DNA of 64,000 nt from Streptomyces sp. NBC_01232 (GCF_035989885.1 NZ_CP108518.1:4079501-4143500), one strand, 5' to 3'; shown: positions 10,886-19,646, numbered from the stretch's first letter. Notes: generated from the sequence alone by a model not told the origin. A program made the numbers and translations.

Positions 10886-11488
10886 ATGGACAAGGACATC
10901 ACCATCCGGCTGGCACAGCAGCCGGAGGCGGACGCGCTGCTCGGCCGGAGCCCGCTCGCCGCGCTCGTCGGAATGCTGCTGGACCAGCAGGTGCCCATGG
11001 AGTGGGCGTTCTCGGGGCCCTGGACGATCGCCCAGCGGCTGGGCGCCGACGATCTCGACGCGCACACCATCGCCGCGTACGACCCGGAGGCCTTCGCCGC
11101 CCTGCTCTCCGAGAAGCCGGCCGTCCACCGGTATCCGGGGTCGATGGCGACGCGGATCCAGCAGCTGTGCGCGTACCTCGTCGAGCACTACGGCGGGGAC
11201 GCGGAGGCGGTCTGGGCCGATGCCGGGACGGGGCAGGAACTGCTGAAGCGGCTCAAGGCGCTGCCGGGCTTCGGGGAGCAGAAGGCGCAGATCTTCCTGG
11301 CCCTGCTGGGCAAGCGGTTCGGCGTGCGCCCGACGGGCTGGCGGGAGGCCGCGGGCGGCTACGGCCCGGCGAACGTCTACCGTTCGGCGGCCGACATCAC
11401 GGGCCCGGAGTCCCTGGCGAAGGTGCGGGCGCACAAGCAGGAGATGAAGGCCGCCGCGAAGGCCGCCAAGGCCGCGGGCGGCGCCTGA
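10886..11488 (+). CDS. HhH-GPD-type base excision repair protein
   Basis: A 200-aa protein with the helix-hairpin-helix of DNA glycosylases (LPGFGEQKAQIFLALLGKRFGV near residues 131-152) and the N-terminal LVGMLLDQQVPMEWAF segment. No C-terminal FeS cysteines are present, unlike Nth or MutY. It probably removes or recognises damaged bases in the cytoplasm; the lesion is unknown. The C-terminus is a short Lys/Ala-rich tail. The ATG at 10886 is clear. It is transcribed divergently from the VOC gene with a 112-bp gap. Confidence 0.82.
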   Translation: MDKDITIRLAQQPEADALLGRSPLAALVGMLLDQQVPMEWAFSGPWTIAQRLGADDLDAHTIAAYDPEAFAALLSEKPAVHRYPGSMATRIQQLCAYLVEHYGGDAEAVWADAGTGQELLKRLKALPGFGEQKAQIFLALLGKRFGVRPTGWREAAGGYGPANVYRSAADITGPESLAKVRAHKQEMKAAAKAAKAAGGA

Positions 11489-11715
11489 CAGCCGGCCCCC
11501 GGCCCGCCTACGGCCGCAACCCGCCCGGCCCTGCTCAGCCATCCGCCCCGGTCCTGCCTCGGGATCCCCCCGCCCCCGCTGCCGGATTCGCCCCGCCCCT
11601 GCTCCGGTATCCGTTCCGGTCCTGCTCAGCCCGTGGGGCGGGCCGGAATTGACCGGCACCACCGGGTCCTGATTGACCCCCGATTCCGGTCGATCATGCC
11701 CGTAGATTGGTGGAC

Positions 11716-12189
11716 ATGACAGAGATCGCGACCCGCGCCGCCACCGCCGAAGCCATTTACGACGCCCCGGGCAGCCTCATCACCCTGCTCACCGACACCG
11801 CCGAGCTCACCTGCAACACCGCCACCTTCGACGAGGGCGCGGCGGGTGCCCCGGTGCACTTCCACACCAAGGCCACCGAGTTCTTCCACGTCACCGCCGG
11901 AAAGCTCGACATCCTCGTCGACGACGAGATCCACACCCTGGGCGCCGGCGACTTCATCGCCGTCCCGCCGGGCGTCAAGCACGCCTTCGCCCCCGCGGCC
12001 GGCCACACCGCCGCCGTGTTCGTCGGCTTCACCCCGGGCATGGGCCGGTTCGACTACTACCGGCTCCTCGGCCGGGTCAACGCGGGCGAGGCCACCGTGC
12101 AGGACATCAAGGACAGCTCGGCGACCTACGACAACCACTACGCGGAGAGCCCCGTCTGGAGCGGCCGCCGCCGCAGCGCGGAGCCGTAG
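11716..12189 (+). CDS. Cupin-domain protein
   Basis: A 157-aa single-cupin protein. Motif 1 is HFHTKATEFFHVTAGKLDI with two His and a Glu as metal ligands, and motif 2 is GDFIAVPPGVKHAFAP. Relatives include quercetin dioxygenase-like enzymes and sugar-binding cupins, so no substrate can be assigned. The ATG at 11716 is used; a TTG three codons upstream is the alternative. Its 3' end overlaps the opposing opcA-like gene by 52 bp, which is unusual. Confidence 0.78.
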   Translation: MTEIATRAATAEAIYDAPGSLITLLTDTAELTCNTATFDEGAAGAPVHFHTKATEFFHVTAGKLDILVDDEIHTLGAGDFIAVPPGVKHAFAPAAGHTAAVFVGFTPGMGRFDYYRLLGRVNAGEATVQDIKDSSATYDNHYAESPVWSGRRRSAEP

Positions 12190-13070
12190 ACCACGTCCGC
12201 GTCGAGGCGGCGCAGTTCCTCCGCGATCAGTTCCGCGCCGCTGCGGATCTTCAGTGCCACCTTGCGGTCCGGGCTCCCCGGCAGGCTCAGGGTGGCGAGC
12301 ACGCCCGCGGGCCGGTCCACCCGTATCTCCCCGCCCGTCGTGTGCAGGGTGACCCTGGTGATCACCGGGCCCTCGCTCGCCACCCGGGCCACCATCACCC
12401 CCAGCCGGTCCTCCAGCCAGCGCGCCAGCAGCTCCGCGCTCGCGTTGTCCGGCTCGCTCTCGACCGTCGCCCCCGTGACCGGCAGCGGCTTCTGGTCCAG
12501 GGCTGCGGCCAGCAGCGACCGCCACGACGTGATCCGCGTCCAGGCCAGGTCGGTGTCGCCGGGCTGGTAGCCGGTGGCCCGCTGGTCGAGCACCCCGACC
12601 GTGTCGAAGGCGGCCGCCGCGTCCGTGATCCGGCGCTGCGCGAGCGCGCCCAGCGGGTCACCCGCCAGGTCGGTGGGGGCGTCGGCCGGCCACCAGGCCA
12701 CCACGGGCGCGTCCGGCAGGAGCAACGGCAGGACGACCGAGCCGGCGTGCTCGGTCAGCGCCCCGTGCAGGCGCAGCAGCACGATCTCCCCGGTGCCGGC
12801 GTCCGAGCCGACCCGCAGTTCTGCGTCGACGCGGTTCGCGCGGAGCTTGAGCGGGCCGCGCGAGGTCCGCTTGATGACCGCGATGATGCGGCAAGGGTGC
12901 TCGCGGGAGGCCTCGGAGGCCGCGCGCACGGCGTCGTAGGCGTTCTCCTCGTCGGTGACGATCACAAGGGTCAGCACCAGCCCCATGGTCGGGCTGCCTA
13001 TCGCCCGGCGGGCTTCGAGCAGGGCCCGGTTGACCTTGCTGGACGTGGTGTCGGTGAGTTCGGTCCGCAT
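12138..13070 (-). CDS. opcA: OpcA-like glucose-6-phosphate dehydrogenase assembly protein
   Basis: OpcA allosterically activates or assembles glucose-6-phosphate dehydrogenase. The 310-aa protein carries the family hallmarks: LTDTTSSKVNRAL at the start, VLTLVIVTDEENAYDAVRAA, SREHPCRIIAVIKR, LPLLLPDAPVVAWWPADAPTDLAGDPLGALAQRRITD, and ELIAEELRRLDADVVYGSAL at the end. In most actinomycetes opcA lies beside zwf in a pentose-phosphate operon. Here there is no zwf, tal or tkt, so this is probably a second, orphan copy. It runs 21 bp upstream of the ATPase gene on the same strand (13092). Confidence 0.88.
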   Translation of the reverse strand: MRTELTDTTSSKVNRALLEARRAIGSPTMGLVLTLVIVTDEENAYDAVRAASEASREHPCRIIAVIKRTSRGPLKLRANRVDAELRVGSDAGTGEIVLLRLHGALTEHAGSVVLPLLLPDAPVVAWWPADAPTDLAGDPLGALAQRRITDAAAAFDTVGVLDQRATGYQPGDTDLAWTRITSWRSLLAAALDQKPLPVTGATVESEPDNASAELLARWLEDRLGVMVARVASEGPVITRVTLHTTGGEIRVDRPAGVLATLSLPGSPDRKVALKIRSGAELIAEELRRLDADVVYGSALRRRPLQTGLSA

Positions 13071-13091
13071 GGGCCAGAGTCTGTCACCGCG

Positions 13092-14702
13092 TCACCGCCG
13101 CTTGCGCGCCGTACCGAAGATCGAGCGGGAGATCTCCCTCCCGAGTTGAGTGCCGATCGAGCGGGCCAGGGAGCGGAACAGTCCGCTCCCCACCACCTGC
13201 TCGGCCAGCGAGGGATCCGGCTTCGGGGCACTGCGCGCGGTGCGCGCGGCTTCCTTCTCCGCCGCCGCGGCCTGCTTCTCGGCCTCGGCAGCAGCCGCGG
13301 CGGCCTCCGCCTGCGCCTCCGCGGCGGCCTGTTCGGCGCTGATCCTCTCGTACGCCGACTCGCGGTCGACCGGCTCCGCGTAGCGCGACCAGAGCAGCGA
13401 GGACTTCACGGCCCGCTCCAGGTCCGCCGCCTCGATCGGCCCCATCAGCGACTGCGGGGCGCGCAGCCGGGTCGCCGCGACCGGGGTCGGGGCGCCCTTC
13501 TCGCTCAGCACGGTGATGACCGCCTCGCCGGTCCCCAACTGCGTGAGCAGCTCCTCCAGGTCGTACGCGGAGTTGGGGAAGGTCTTCACGGTCGCCTTCA
13601 GCGCCTTGGCGTCGTCGGGAGTGAAGGCGCGCAGCGCGTGCTGCACCCGGTTGCCGAGCTGGGCGAGCACGTCCGCCGGCACGTCCTTGGGGGTCTGGGT
13701 GACGAAGAAGACGCCGACGCCCTTGGAGCGGATGAGCCGGACCGTCTGGGTGATGGCCGCGAGGAAGGCCTTCGAGGCGTCCTTGAAGAGCAGGTGCGCC
13801 TCGTCGAAGAAGAAGACGAGCTTGGGCTTCTCCAGGTCGCCGACCTCCGGCAGGTCGTTGTAGAGGTCGGCCAGCAGCCACATCAGGAAGGTGGAAAAGA
13901 GCTGCGGCTTGTCCGAGGCCGCCGGGAGTTCCAGTACGGAGACCAGCCCGCGCCCGTCCGCGGCCGTACGCAGGAACTCACCGGTGTCGAACTCGGGCTC
14001 GCCGAAGAACTCCGAAGCGCCCTGCTGCTCGAAGGCGGTCAGCGCCCGCAGGATCACCCCGGCGGTCACGGTGGACAGCCCGCCGATCCCCTTCAGTTCG
14101 GGCTTGCCCCGGTCGGAGACGAGGAAGGCGACGACCGCGCGCAGGTCCTTGAGGTCGATCAGCTCCAGGCCCTTGGTGTCGGCGTAGTGGAAGATCAGGC
14201 CGAGGGACTGCTCCTGCGTCTGGTTGAGCTGGAGGACCTTCGACAGCAGTACCGGGCCGAAACTGGTGACCGTGGAGCGGACCGGGATCCCGGGGCCGAT
14301 CCCGCCCAGCGAGTAGAACTCGCACGGGTATCCGGTGGGCTTCCACGGCTGGGCCACGTCCCGGGCCCGTTCGTCGATCCTCCCGTCGGCCGTTCCGGGG
14401 GCCGAGATCCCCGAGATGTCCCCCTTGATGTCGGCGAGGAAGACGGGGACCCCGCCCGCCGACAGCTGTTCGGCGATGAGCTGGAGCGTCTTGGTCTTGC
14501 CGGTTCCGGTGGCTCCGGCGACCAGTCCGTGGCGGTTCAGCATCGCCAGGGGGATGCGGATCTGACGGTCGGGCAGGCACGCGCCGTCCCAGAGGAGGGC
14601 CCCGAGGTCGAGCGCGGGTCCGGTGAACGCGTACCCGGCGGCGATCTGTCCGGCCGGGCCGCTCTGGTCCGCCGGAACGGCGGGGTCGGTGCTCTCGCTC
14701 AT
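13092..14702 (-). CDS. HerA-like helicase/ATPase (DUF853)
   Basis: A 536-aa P-loop ATPase of the HerA/FtsK-related DUF853 family. Walker A is GATGTGKTKT near residues 62-71, Walker B is KLVFFFDEAHLL near 297-308, and the arginine-finger region GNRVQHALRAFTPDD follows. After residue 435 comes an Ala/Glu-rich coiled-coil tail (AEAQAEAAAAAAEAEKQAAAAEKEAA), then a conserved GRxISRSIFGTARKRR end. It probably translocates on DNA; partner proteins are unknown. The opcA-like gene lies 21 bp downstream. Confidence 0.85.
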   Translation of the reverse strand: MSESTDPAVPADQSGPAGQIAAGYAFTGPALDLGALLWDGACLPDRQIRIPLAMLNRHGLVAGATGTGKTKTLQLIAEQLSAGGVPVFLADIKGDISGISAPGTADGRIDERARDVAQPWKPTGYPCEFYSLGGIGPGIPVRSTVTSFGPVLLSKVLQLNQTQEQSLGLIFHYADTKGLELIDLKDLRAVVAFLVSDRGKPELKGIGGLSTVTAGVILRALTAFEQQGASEFFGEPEFDTGEFLRTAADGRGLVSVLELPAASDKPQLFSTFLMWLLADLYNDLPEVGDLEKPKLVFFFDEAHLLFKDASKAFLAAITQTVRLIRSKGVGVFFVTQTPKDVPADVLAQLGNRVQHALRAFTPDDAKALKATVKTFPNSAYDLEELLTQLGTGEAVITVLSEKGAPTPVAATRLRAPQSLMGPIEAADLERAVKSSLLWSRYAEPVDRESAYERISAEQAAAEAQAEAAAAAAEAEKQAAAAEKEAARTARSAPKPDPSLAEQVVGSGLFRSLARSIGTQLGREISRSIFGTARKRR

Positions 14703-14790
14703 GCATCACTCCCCAATTGGCACTGTTCGCCACTTTTGCACCACCGCCGCGAGGCTGCGCCCGCACGCACCGGCCCGGTAGGCTTTCCGT

Positions 14791-15087
14791 GTGATCTTCA
14801 AGCGCATCGGAAGCGGACGGCCCTACCCCGACCACGGCAGGGAAACCACCCGGCAGTGGGCGGACGTCGCGCCGCGCCCGGTCCGGCTCGACCAGCTCGT
14901 GACGACCAAGGGCCAGCTGGACCTCGAAACGCTGCTCGCCGAGGACTCCACCTTCTACGGCGACCTGTTCGCGCACGTCGTGAAGTGGCGGGGCGACCTC
15001 TACTTGGAGGACGGGCTGCACCGCGCCGTGCGCGCCGCCCTGCAGCAGCGCCAGGTGCTCCACGCGCGCGTCCTCGAGATGGACTGA
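14791..15087 (+). CDS. VapB-family-annotated small conserved protein
   Basis: A 98-aa protein, highly conserved in Streptomyces and often labelled a type II VapB antitoxin. The visible landmarks are IFKRIGSGRPYPDHGRE at the N-terminus and DLYLEDGLHRAVRAALQQRQVLHARV near the end. No VapC-like PIN-domain toxin gene is adjacent, so a toxin-antitoxin role is not supported by context. It starts at GTG 14791 and is divergent from the ATPase gene. Confidence 0.75.
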   Translation: MIFKRIGSGRPYPDHGRETTRQWADVAPRPVRLDQLVTTKGQLDLETLLAEDSTFYGDLFAHVVKWRGDLYLEDGLHRAVRAALQQRQVLHARVLEMD

Positions 15088-15179
15088 CGCTTCGCGTAGA
15101 TTGCGCCTTTCGGGTCACCATTGACCTATCAGCAGATCATTTAGTAGGCATCGACACCGGGCCGCACTACGCTGCGCCC

Positions 15180-15851
15180 ATGAGCATGCTCACTCCCCCC
15201 GGCATGGGCGGAAAGTACCGCGTCACGGGGACCGCCTATCCCCGTATGAGCCGTAAGCGGAGTCGTTCACGGATCGTCCTCGCCGTGCTCGGCTCGATCC
15301 TGGCGCTGGCCCTGGTCGGCTACGGGGCCCTGCAGCTCATCGACGTGTTCCGGGGCGACAGCCCCAAGCGGAACACGGCTGCGGGTGCCAAGGACTGCCC
15401 GACGACGCCTCCCGGAACCGCGGCCAAGGGCGGCCCCGCCGCCGCCTCCACCGCCTCGGCCGCCGCGAAACCGGCGGTCGTGCTCCCCCCGCCGGGGGAG
15501 ATCACGGTCAACGTCTACAACGCGACTCCGCGTGCGGGTCTGGCCAAGGCCGTCGGTGACGAGCTGGCGAAACGCGGCTTCGTGATCGGCAACGTGGGCA
15601 ACGCCCCGGCCACCTTCGACAAGCAGGTCCCCGGCACGGGGATACTGCTGGGCTCCCCCACGACCGACAAGGCCGTCTTCTCGGTCCTGGGCACCCAGCT
15701 CGCCGGCACCACCCAGCAGACCGACACCCGCGAGAGCGCGGACGTCGACCTGATCCTGGGCGACGCCTTCAAGGAGCTGAGTACGAAGGAGGACGCGGAC
15801 AAGGCGCTGGCCCTCCTGGCCAACCCCCTGCCCGCGCCCAAGAACTGCTGA
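15180..15851 (+). CDS. LytR C-terminal-domain membrane protein
   Basis: A 223-aa protein with one N-terminal membrane helix (about residues 32-54), a Pro/Ala-rich linker and an extracytoplasmic LytR_C domain (ITVNVYNATPRAGLAKAVGDELAKRGFVIGNVGNA onward). LytR_C domains follow the phosphotransferase domain in wall-polymer ligases; here it occurs alone, so it probably acts as an accessory at the cell wall. The ATG at 15180 is chosen; a second ATG at 15246 (MSRKRSRSR) would remove 22 residues. It converges with upp. Confidence 0.8.
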   Translation: MSMLTPPGMGGKYRVTGTAYPRMSRKRSRSRIVLAVLGSILALALVGYGALQLIDVFRGDSPKRNTAAGAKDCPTTPPGTAAKGGPAAASTASAAAKPAVVLPPPGEITVNVYNATPRAGLAKAVGDELAKRGFVIGNVGNAPATFDKQVPGTGILLGSPTTDKAVFSVLGTQLAGTTQQTDTRESADVDLILGDAFKELSTKEDADKALALLANPLPAPKNC

Positions 15852-15855
15852 CGCG

Positions 15856-15901
15856 CCGTACGGCCGTACGGTCCGCCGTACGGCTCGTACGGCCCGTACG
15901 G
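15856..15901. repeat. Cluster of CCGTACGG palindromes
   Basis: Five CGTACGG copies start at 15857, 15865, 15877, 15886 and 15895, four of them within the full octamer palindrome CCGTACGG. They lie in the 67-bp gap between the convergent LytR_C and upp genes, where a terminator would be expected. Confidence 0.7.
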
Positions 15902-15918
15902 TCCGTCGTAGGGCTCTG

Positions 15919-16554
15919 CTACTCGGCCGAGCCGTACATCCGGTCGCCCGCGTCACCCAGGCCCGGCACGATGTAGCCGTGCTCGTTGAGCCGCTCGTCC
16001 ACCGCGGCCGTCACCACCGTCACCGGCGTGCCCGCCAGCTCGCGCTCCATGATCTCGACGCCCTCGGGCGCGGCCAGCAGCACCACGGCCGTGACGTCGT
16101 CGGCGCCGCGCTTGATCAGTTCCTGGATCGCCGCGACCAGCGTGCCGCCGGTGGCGAGCATCGGGTCGACGACGTAGACCTGGCGGCCCGAGAGGTCCTC
16201 CGGCATGCGCGTCGCGTACGTGGAGGCCTCCAGGGTCTCCTCGTTGCGGACCATGCCCAGGAAGCCCACCTCGGCGGTCGGCAGCAGGCGCACCATGCCG
16301 TCGAGCATGCCGAGGCCGGCACGCAGGATCGGGACGACCAGCGGGCGCGGGTGCGAGAGCTTCACGCCGGTGGTCGGGGCGACCGGGGTCTCGATGTCGG
16401 CCTGCTCCGTGCGCACGTCCCGGGTGGCCTCGTACGCGAGCAGGGTCACCAGCTCGTCGGCGAGCCGCCGGAAGGTGGCGGAGTCGGTGCGCTTGTCGCG
16501 CAGGGTGGTGAGTTTGTGCGCCACCAAGGGGTGATCGACGACCTGCAAACGCAC
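15919..16554 (-). CDS. upp: Uracil phosphoribosyltransferase
   Basis: Pyrimidine salvage enzyme that makes UMP from uracil and PRPP. The PRPP-binding loop [17 protein letters not shown] lies near residues 126-142, and the uracil-binding C-terminus [14 protein letters not shown] is present. At 211 aa it has normal length. The GTG at 16554 is the start because GGAGG sits 5 nt upstream; an in-frame TTG four codons earlier overlaps that Shine-Dalgarno sequence and is less likely. Confidence 0.95.
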   Translation of the reverse strand: MRLQVVDHPLVAHKLTTLRDKRTDSATFRRLADELVTLLAYEATRDVRTEQADIETPVAPTTGVKLSHPRPLVVPILRAGLGMLDGMVRLLPTAEVGFLGMVRNEETLEASTYATRMPEDLSGRQVYVVDPMLATGGTLVAAIQELIKRGADDVTAVVLLAAPEGVEIMERELAGTPVTVVTAAVDERLNEHGYIVPGLGDAGDRMYGSAE

Positions 16555-16612
16555 AACATCCTCCAAAACTCAGCCTGCGACCTGCAAAAACGGTCGCACG
16601 ACGCGACCTGCA
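16539..16612 (-). promoter_or_regulatory. Repeated TTTGCAGGTCG motif at the upp 5' end
   Basis: The 11-mer CGACCTGCAAA (minus strand TTTGCAGGTCG) occurs at 16539 and 16578, and its first 9 bases recur at 16604. One copy lies within the first codons of upp and the others upstream. This arrangement could be a repressor site, but no cognate regulator is known. Confidence 0.35.
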
Positions 16613-16718
16613 CCCAAAAGGCTACGCGCTGACGCGGCCCGTTCGCGTCCCCAGCGACGGCCGCGCCCGCCGCTTCCCTGCGGATGCGACCCGCGCGGAC
16701 GCCCAGCAGGCTGGACAG

Positions 16719-17663
16719 ATGAGCAACACACCGGTGATCGCGGCCGTCGACGGATCGGACCACAGCCTCAGGGCCCTGGAGTGGGCGCGGGCCGAGGCCG
16801 TCCGGCACGGCAGCGGGCTGCTGGTCGCCCATGTACTGCCCGACCACGCCCAGTTGTATGCCGGGCGCCGGGCATCGCTGCACGACTCCTCGCAGCCCGC
16901 GGAATTCGCCGACCCCGTCCGCGACTGGATCCTGGCCCTGCTCGGCGACGGCTCCCGGCTGCCCGAAGGGGTCACGTACGAGGCCCTGGAGGGCTCCGTC
17001 CCCGAGGCCCTGCGGGTGATCGGGTCCCAGGCCCGGGTCCTGGTGATGGGCTCCCGGGGCCGCGGCGGCTTCGCCAGCCTGCTGCTCGGCTCGAGCAGCC
17101 GCGCCGTGGCGAGCACGGCCGCCTGCCCGGTGGTCGTGGTCCCGCACGCGGAGCGCAGCGCCGAGGCCGACGCCGACGCGCAGCAGTCGGCCGGGCGGGT
17201 GGTGCTCGGGCTGCACGCCGCCGAGACCCCCGACGACGTACTGGCCTTCGCGTTCACCGAAGCGGCCGTGCGGGGGACCACCGTCCAGGTGGTCTCCGCG
17301 TACGCCATCCCGCCCTCGCCGACCCTGATGATCGACAGCCCCTTCGCGGTGATCCCGCCGGAAGGACTGGCCGACGGAGGGGACGGCGTACCGGCCGAAC
17401 GGGAGATGCTGCGGTCCCAGACGGAGCGGCTGGCACCGCTGCGCGAGCGGTTTCCGGACGTCCCGGTCGAGCAGGCCGCCGTGCCCGGGGACCCGGCGGG
17501 CCGGCTGGTCACCGCCTCCCGGGCGGCGGCACTCGTCGTGGTGGGCCGCCACCATCCCCGGCGCACCGCGATGTCGCTGCCGATCGGCTCGGTGGCCCAC
17601 GCCGTACTGCACCACGCGCACGGTCCGGTGGCCGTGGTCCCGACCCTCAAGGACGACTCCTGA
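16719..17663 (+). CDS. Tandem universal stress protein
   Basis: A 314-aa protein with two Usp domains: residues 5-143 (VIAAVDGSDHSLRALEWA, GSRGRGGFASLLLGSSSRAVASTAACPVVVV) and 158-308 (VVLGLHAAE, VVVGRHHPRRTAMSLPIGSVAHAVLHHAHGPVAVV). The first domain keeps the G-x2-G-x9-GS ATP-binding pattern, whereas the second is looser. It is a cytoplasmic stress or dormancy-linked ATP sensor by family. It is transcribed divergently from upp. Confidence 0.9.
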   Translation: MSNTPVIAAVDGSDHSLRALEWARAEAVRHGSGLLVAHVLPDHAQLYAGRRASLHDSSQPAEFADPVRDWILALLGDGSRLPEGVTYEALEGSVPEALRVIGSQARVLVMGSRGRGGFASLLLGSSSRAVASTAACPVVVVPHAERSAEADADAQQSAGRVVLGLHAAETPDDVLAFAFTEAAVRGTTVQVVSAYAIPPSPTLMIDSPFAVIPPEGLADGGDGVPAEREMLRSQTERLAPLRERFPDVPVEQAAVPGDPAGRLVTASRAAALVVVGRHHPRRTAMSLPIGSVAHAVLHHAHGPVAVVPTLKDDS

Positions 17664-17746
17664 CCTGCGGCGGGTGGCATCAAACGGCCCGTCCGGGGGA
17701 AGGTGGGTGCAGGGGGGACGACCGGACCAGCCCAGGGTGGTGGCCG

Positions 17747-17926
17747 ATGCCCGACACGCAGCCGAACGACGATGCGCCGGAGACCGCGGCGCAGCGCCGA
17801 GCACGCCGCGCGCAGTTCCTGCGCGACCTGATGGAGGCGCGCGAGCTGCGCGATCGCGTCCAGCCCCGCCGCGCCCGGGCGGCCCGAATGCGCCAGCAGA
17901 TGCGCATGCGCACCTTCCGCTGGTGA
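17747..17926 (+). CDS. Small conserved Arg-rich protein
   Basis: A 59-aa protein, acidic at the N-terminus (MPDTQPNDDAPETAAQ) and then Arg-rich and probably helical (RRARRAQFLRDLMEARELRD, RMRQQMRMRTFRW). It starts at ATG 17747 with GGTGG upstream. It follows the Usp gene by 83 bp on the same strand. The composition suggests a nucleic-acid or RNA polymerase contact, but this is inference; no family is recognised. Confidence 0.55.
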   Translation: MPDTQPNDDAPETAAQRRARRAQFLRDLMEARELRDRVQPRRARAARMRQQMRMRTFRW

Positions 17927-18328
17927 TCGCCCGGTTGCCGTCCGGCAATCCCCGGTGAGCCGGAGCATTCCGGCCCCGCGGGCCGGATCCGGCCCGGCAG
18001 GCGTGTGCGGCGCGGCCGCCGGCCCCCGTCGCCCCCGGCCCCGGCACGCCGCGACACGACGGCGACACGACGACGACACGTCCGGGCCGCACCATCCGCC
18101 CCACAGCCCTCGCCACGGCCCCGCCGCCCCCGCGCCGCAACCCCGCACGGCCCCTGCCGGGGTACGGCGCGGCACGACGCAAGCGCGGAAGACCTCTCGC
18201 AAAGCCGCTGTTTCTGCCACGATGCCGATTGGGCGGGGTACGGGCGGCGAGCAGCACGGCCGCTTTGCCCCAACCTCCGGCCGGGGGGACCTCCAACCGG
18301 CATGTCTAAGACCAGTGGGAGAGTCACG
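17927..18328. other. Intergenic stretch without a gene
   Basis: About 400 bp of GC-rich sequence upstream of the tadA pair. No gene-like frame, tRNA or clear hairpin was seen. The end nearest 18328 should hold the tadA operon promoter, but no confident -10/-35 was found. Confidence 0.45.
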
Positions 18329-18877
18329 GTGTATTTCGCCGCACTGCTCGCGCGCACCGAAGACGGGTGGGAAGCGAGCGACATGGAACTCGACGACGTC
18401 GAGTCCCTCAGTGATCTGATCGATCTCGCCCGGTCCGCCGCTGTCGACGACGACACGGTGGTCGCCCTCATCGAGCAGGAGGACGCCTGGTTCGGCGTCG
18501 TCCGCGTGGACGGCGAGGAGGACCCGCGGTACTTCGTGTCGAACGCCTCCGCGGCCGCCCGCAGCTCCTACGGCTCGATGCTGACCAAAGAGCTGCTGGG
18601 CAGCGACGAGGAGGACGACGAACTCGACGAACTGGACCTGGACGGCACCGAGGACGGCGAGGAGGATGCCGTCGCCGCGTTCACGGACGAGGACGCCGAT
18701 GAGGACGAGACGGGCGGGACCGGTGCGGAGCCGGTACCGGCCGGTCCGCTCGGTGACCCCCTGCTGCTGGACGACCTCGGGGTGACCAACAAACAACTGA
18801 TGACCCTGGACGGGGACGCACTCTCGGAGATCGCCGATTCCCTCGGCGCCACCGAGGTCCTGGAGGCCGTCCGCTAG
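18329..18877 (+). CDS. tRNA adenosine deaminase-associated protein
   Basis: A 182-aa acidic protein always paired with tadA in Streptomyces. It begins VYFAALLARTEDGWEASDMELDDVESL, has a Glu/Asp-rich middle (about residues 90-135) and ends LLDDLGVTNKQLMTLDGDALSEIADSLGATEVLEAVR. The GTG at 18329 is preferred to the ATG at 18302 because GGGAG lies 7 nt before it and homologues begin with YFAALLAR. Its stop overlaps the tadA start (TAGTG), implying translational coupling. Its molecular role is unproven. Confidence 0.85.
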   Translation: MYFAALLARTEDGWEASDMELDDVESLSDLIDLARSAAVDDDTVVALIEQEDAWFGVVRVDGEEDPRYFVSNASAAARSSYGSMLTKELLGSDEEDDELDELDLDGTEDGEEDAVAAFTDEDADEDETGGTGAEPVPAGPLGDPLLLDDLGVTNKQLMTLDGDALSEIADSLGATEVLEAVR

Positions 18878-19356
18878 TGCTCCCTGCGAACACCGACGAT
18901 CCCGTACGGGACCCGTGGCGGGACTCCATGCGCCTGGCGCTCCAGGAGGCCGCCCGGGCGGTGCCGGCCGGCGATGTGCCGGTCGGCGCCGTCGTGCTGG
19001 GCCCGGACGGGAAGGTCCTCGCCACCGGGTACAACGAACGCGAGGCGACCGGCGACCCCACGGCGCACGCAGAGGTGCTGGCATTGCGCCGGGCGGCCGC
19101 CGAGCTCGGGGAGTGGCGGCTTCCGGGGTGCACCCTCGTGGTGACCCTGGAGCCGTGCGTGATGTGCGCGGGCGCGCTCGTGCAGTCCCGCGTCGCCCGG
19201 GTCGTCTACGGCGCGGACGACGAGAAGGCGGGCGCCGCGGGGTCGCTGTGGGACCTCGTACGGGACCGCAGGCTCAACCACCGCCCCGAGGTGGTCCGCG
19301 GCGTCCTCGCGGACGACTGCGCACGGCAGCTGACGGACTTCTTCCGCCACCTCTGA
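18877..19356 (+). CDS. tadA: tRNA-specific adenosine deaminase
   Basis: Converts adenosine 34 to inosine in tRNA-Arg(ACG), whose gene lies at 37352-37424 in this window. At 159 aa it has the deaminase zinc site: HAE in TAHAEVLAL (near residue 64) and PCVMC in LEPCVMCAGAL (near 93). The GTG at 18877 overlaps the stop of the preceding gene by one base. A second possible start is the ATG at residue 18. It acts in the cytoplasm and is likely essential. Confidence 0.93.
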   Translation: MLPANTDDPVRDPWRDSMRLALQEAARAVPAGDVPVGAVVLGPDGKVLATGYNEREATGDPTAHAEVLALRRAAAELGEWRLPGCTLVVTLEPCVMCAGALVQSRVARVVYGADDEKAGAAGSLWDLVRDRRLNHRPEVVRGVLADDCARQLTDFFRHL

Positions 19357-19454
19357 GCCGGAGCGGGCCGGAAAAAGGCCTGCGTACGGCCGCTGCGACG
19401 CCACCGGACCCACCGATTTCGGCGGATGGGGGTCCTTAGGCTAGGATCCATCTC

Positions 19455-19539
19455 GGTAGTGTGTCCGAGTGGCCGAAGGAGCTCGCCTCGAAAGCGAGTA
19501 TGGGGCAACCCATCGGGGGTTCAAATCCCTCCACTACCG
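19455..19539 (+). tRNA. tRNA-Ser (CGA)
   Basis: Class II tRNA with acceptor GGTAGTG/CACTACC, anticodon loop CTCGAAA (CGA), a long variable arm and a GTTCAAATC T-loop. It reads UCG. CCA is not encoded. Confidence 0.96.
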
Positions 19540-19545
19540 CTTCGA

Positions 19546-19581
19546 CCGAGAGCCCCGCCCCGCAAGGGTCGGGGCTCTCGG
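19546..19581 (+). terminator. Terminator after tRNA-Ser(CGA)
   Basis: Hairpin CCGAGAGCCCCG with CGGGGCTCTCGG, 7 nt past the tRNA. Confidence 0.8.
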
Positions 19582-19646
19582 CGTATTCCGATCGCCTCTC
19601 CGGAGGACCCCGCGTGACCGCCCGCCCCCTCGGCCGTTGTCACGGC

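Noticed and set aside
14791..15087. Toxin-antitoxin module
   Set aside because: The VapB-annotated protein has no PIN-domain or other toxin gene on either side.
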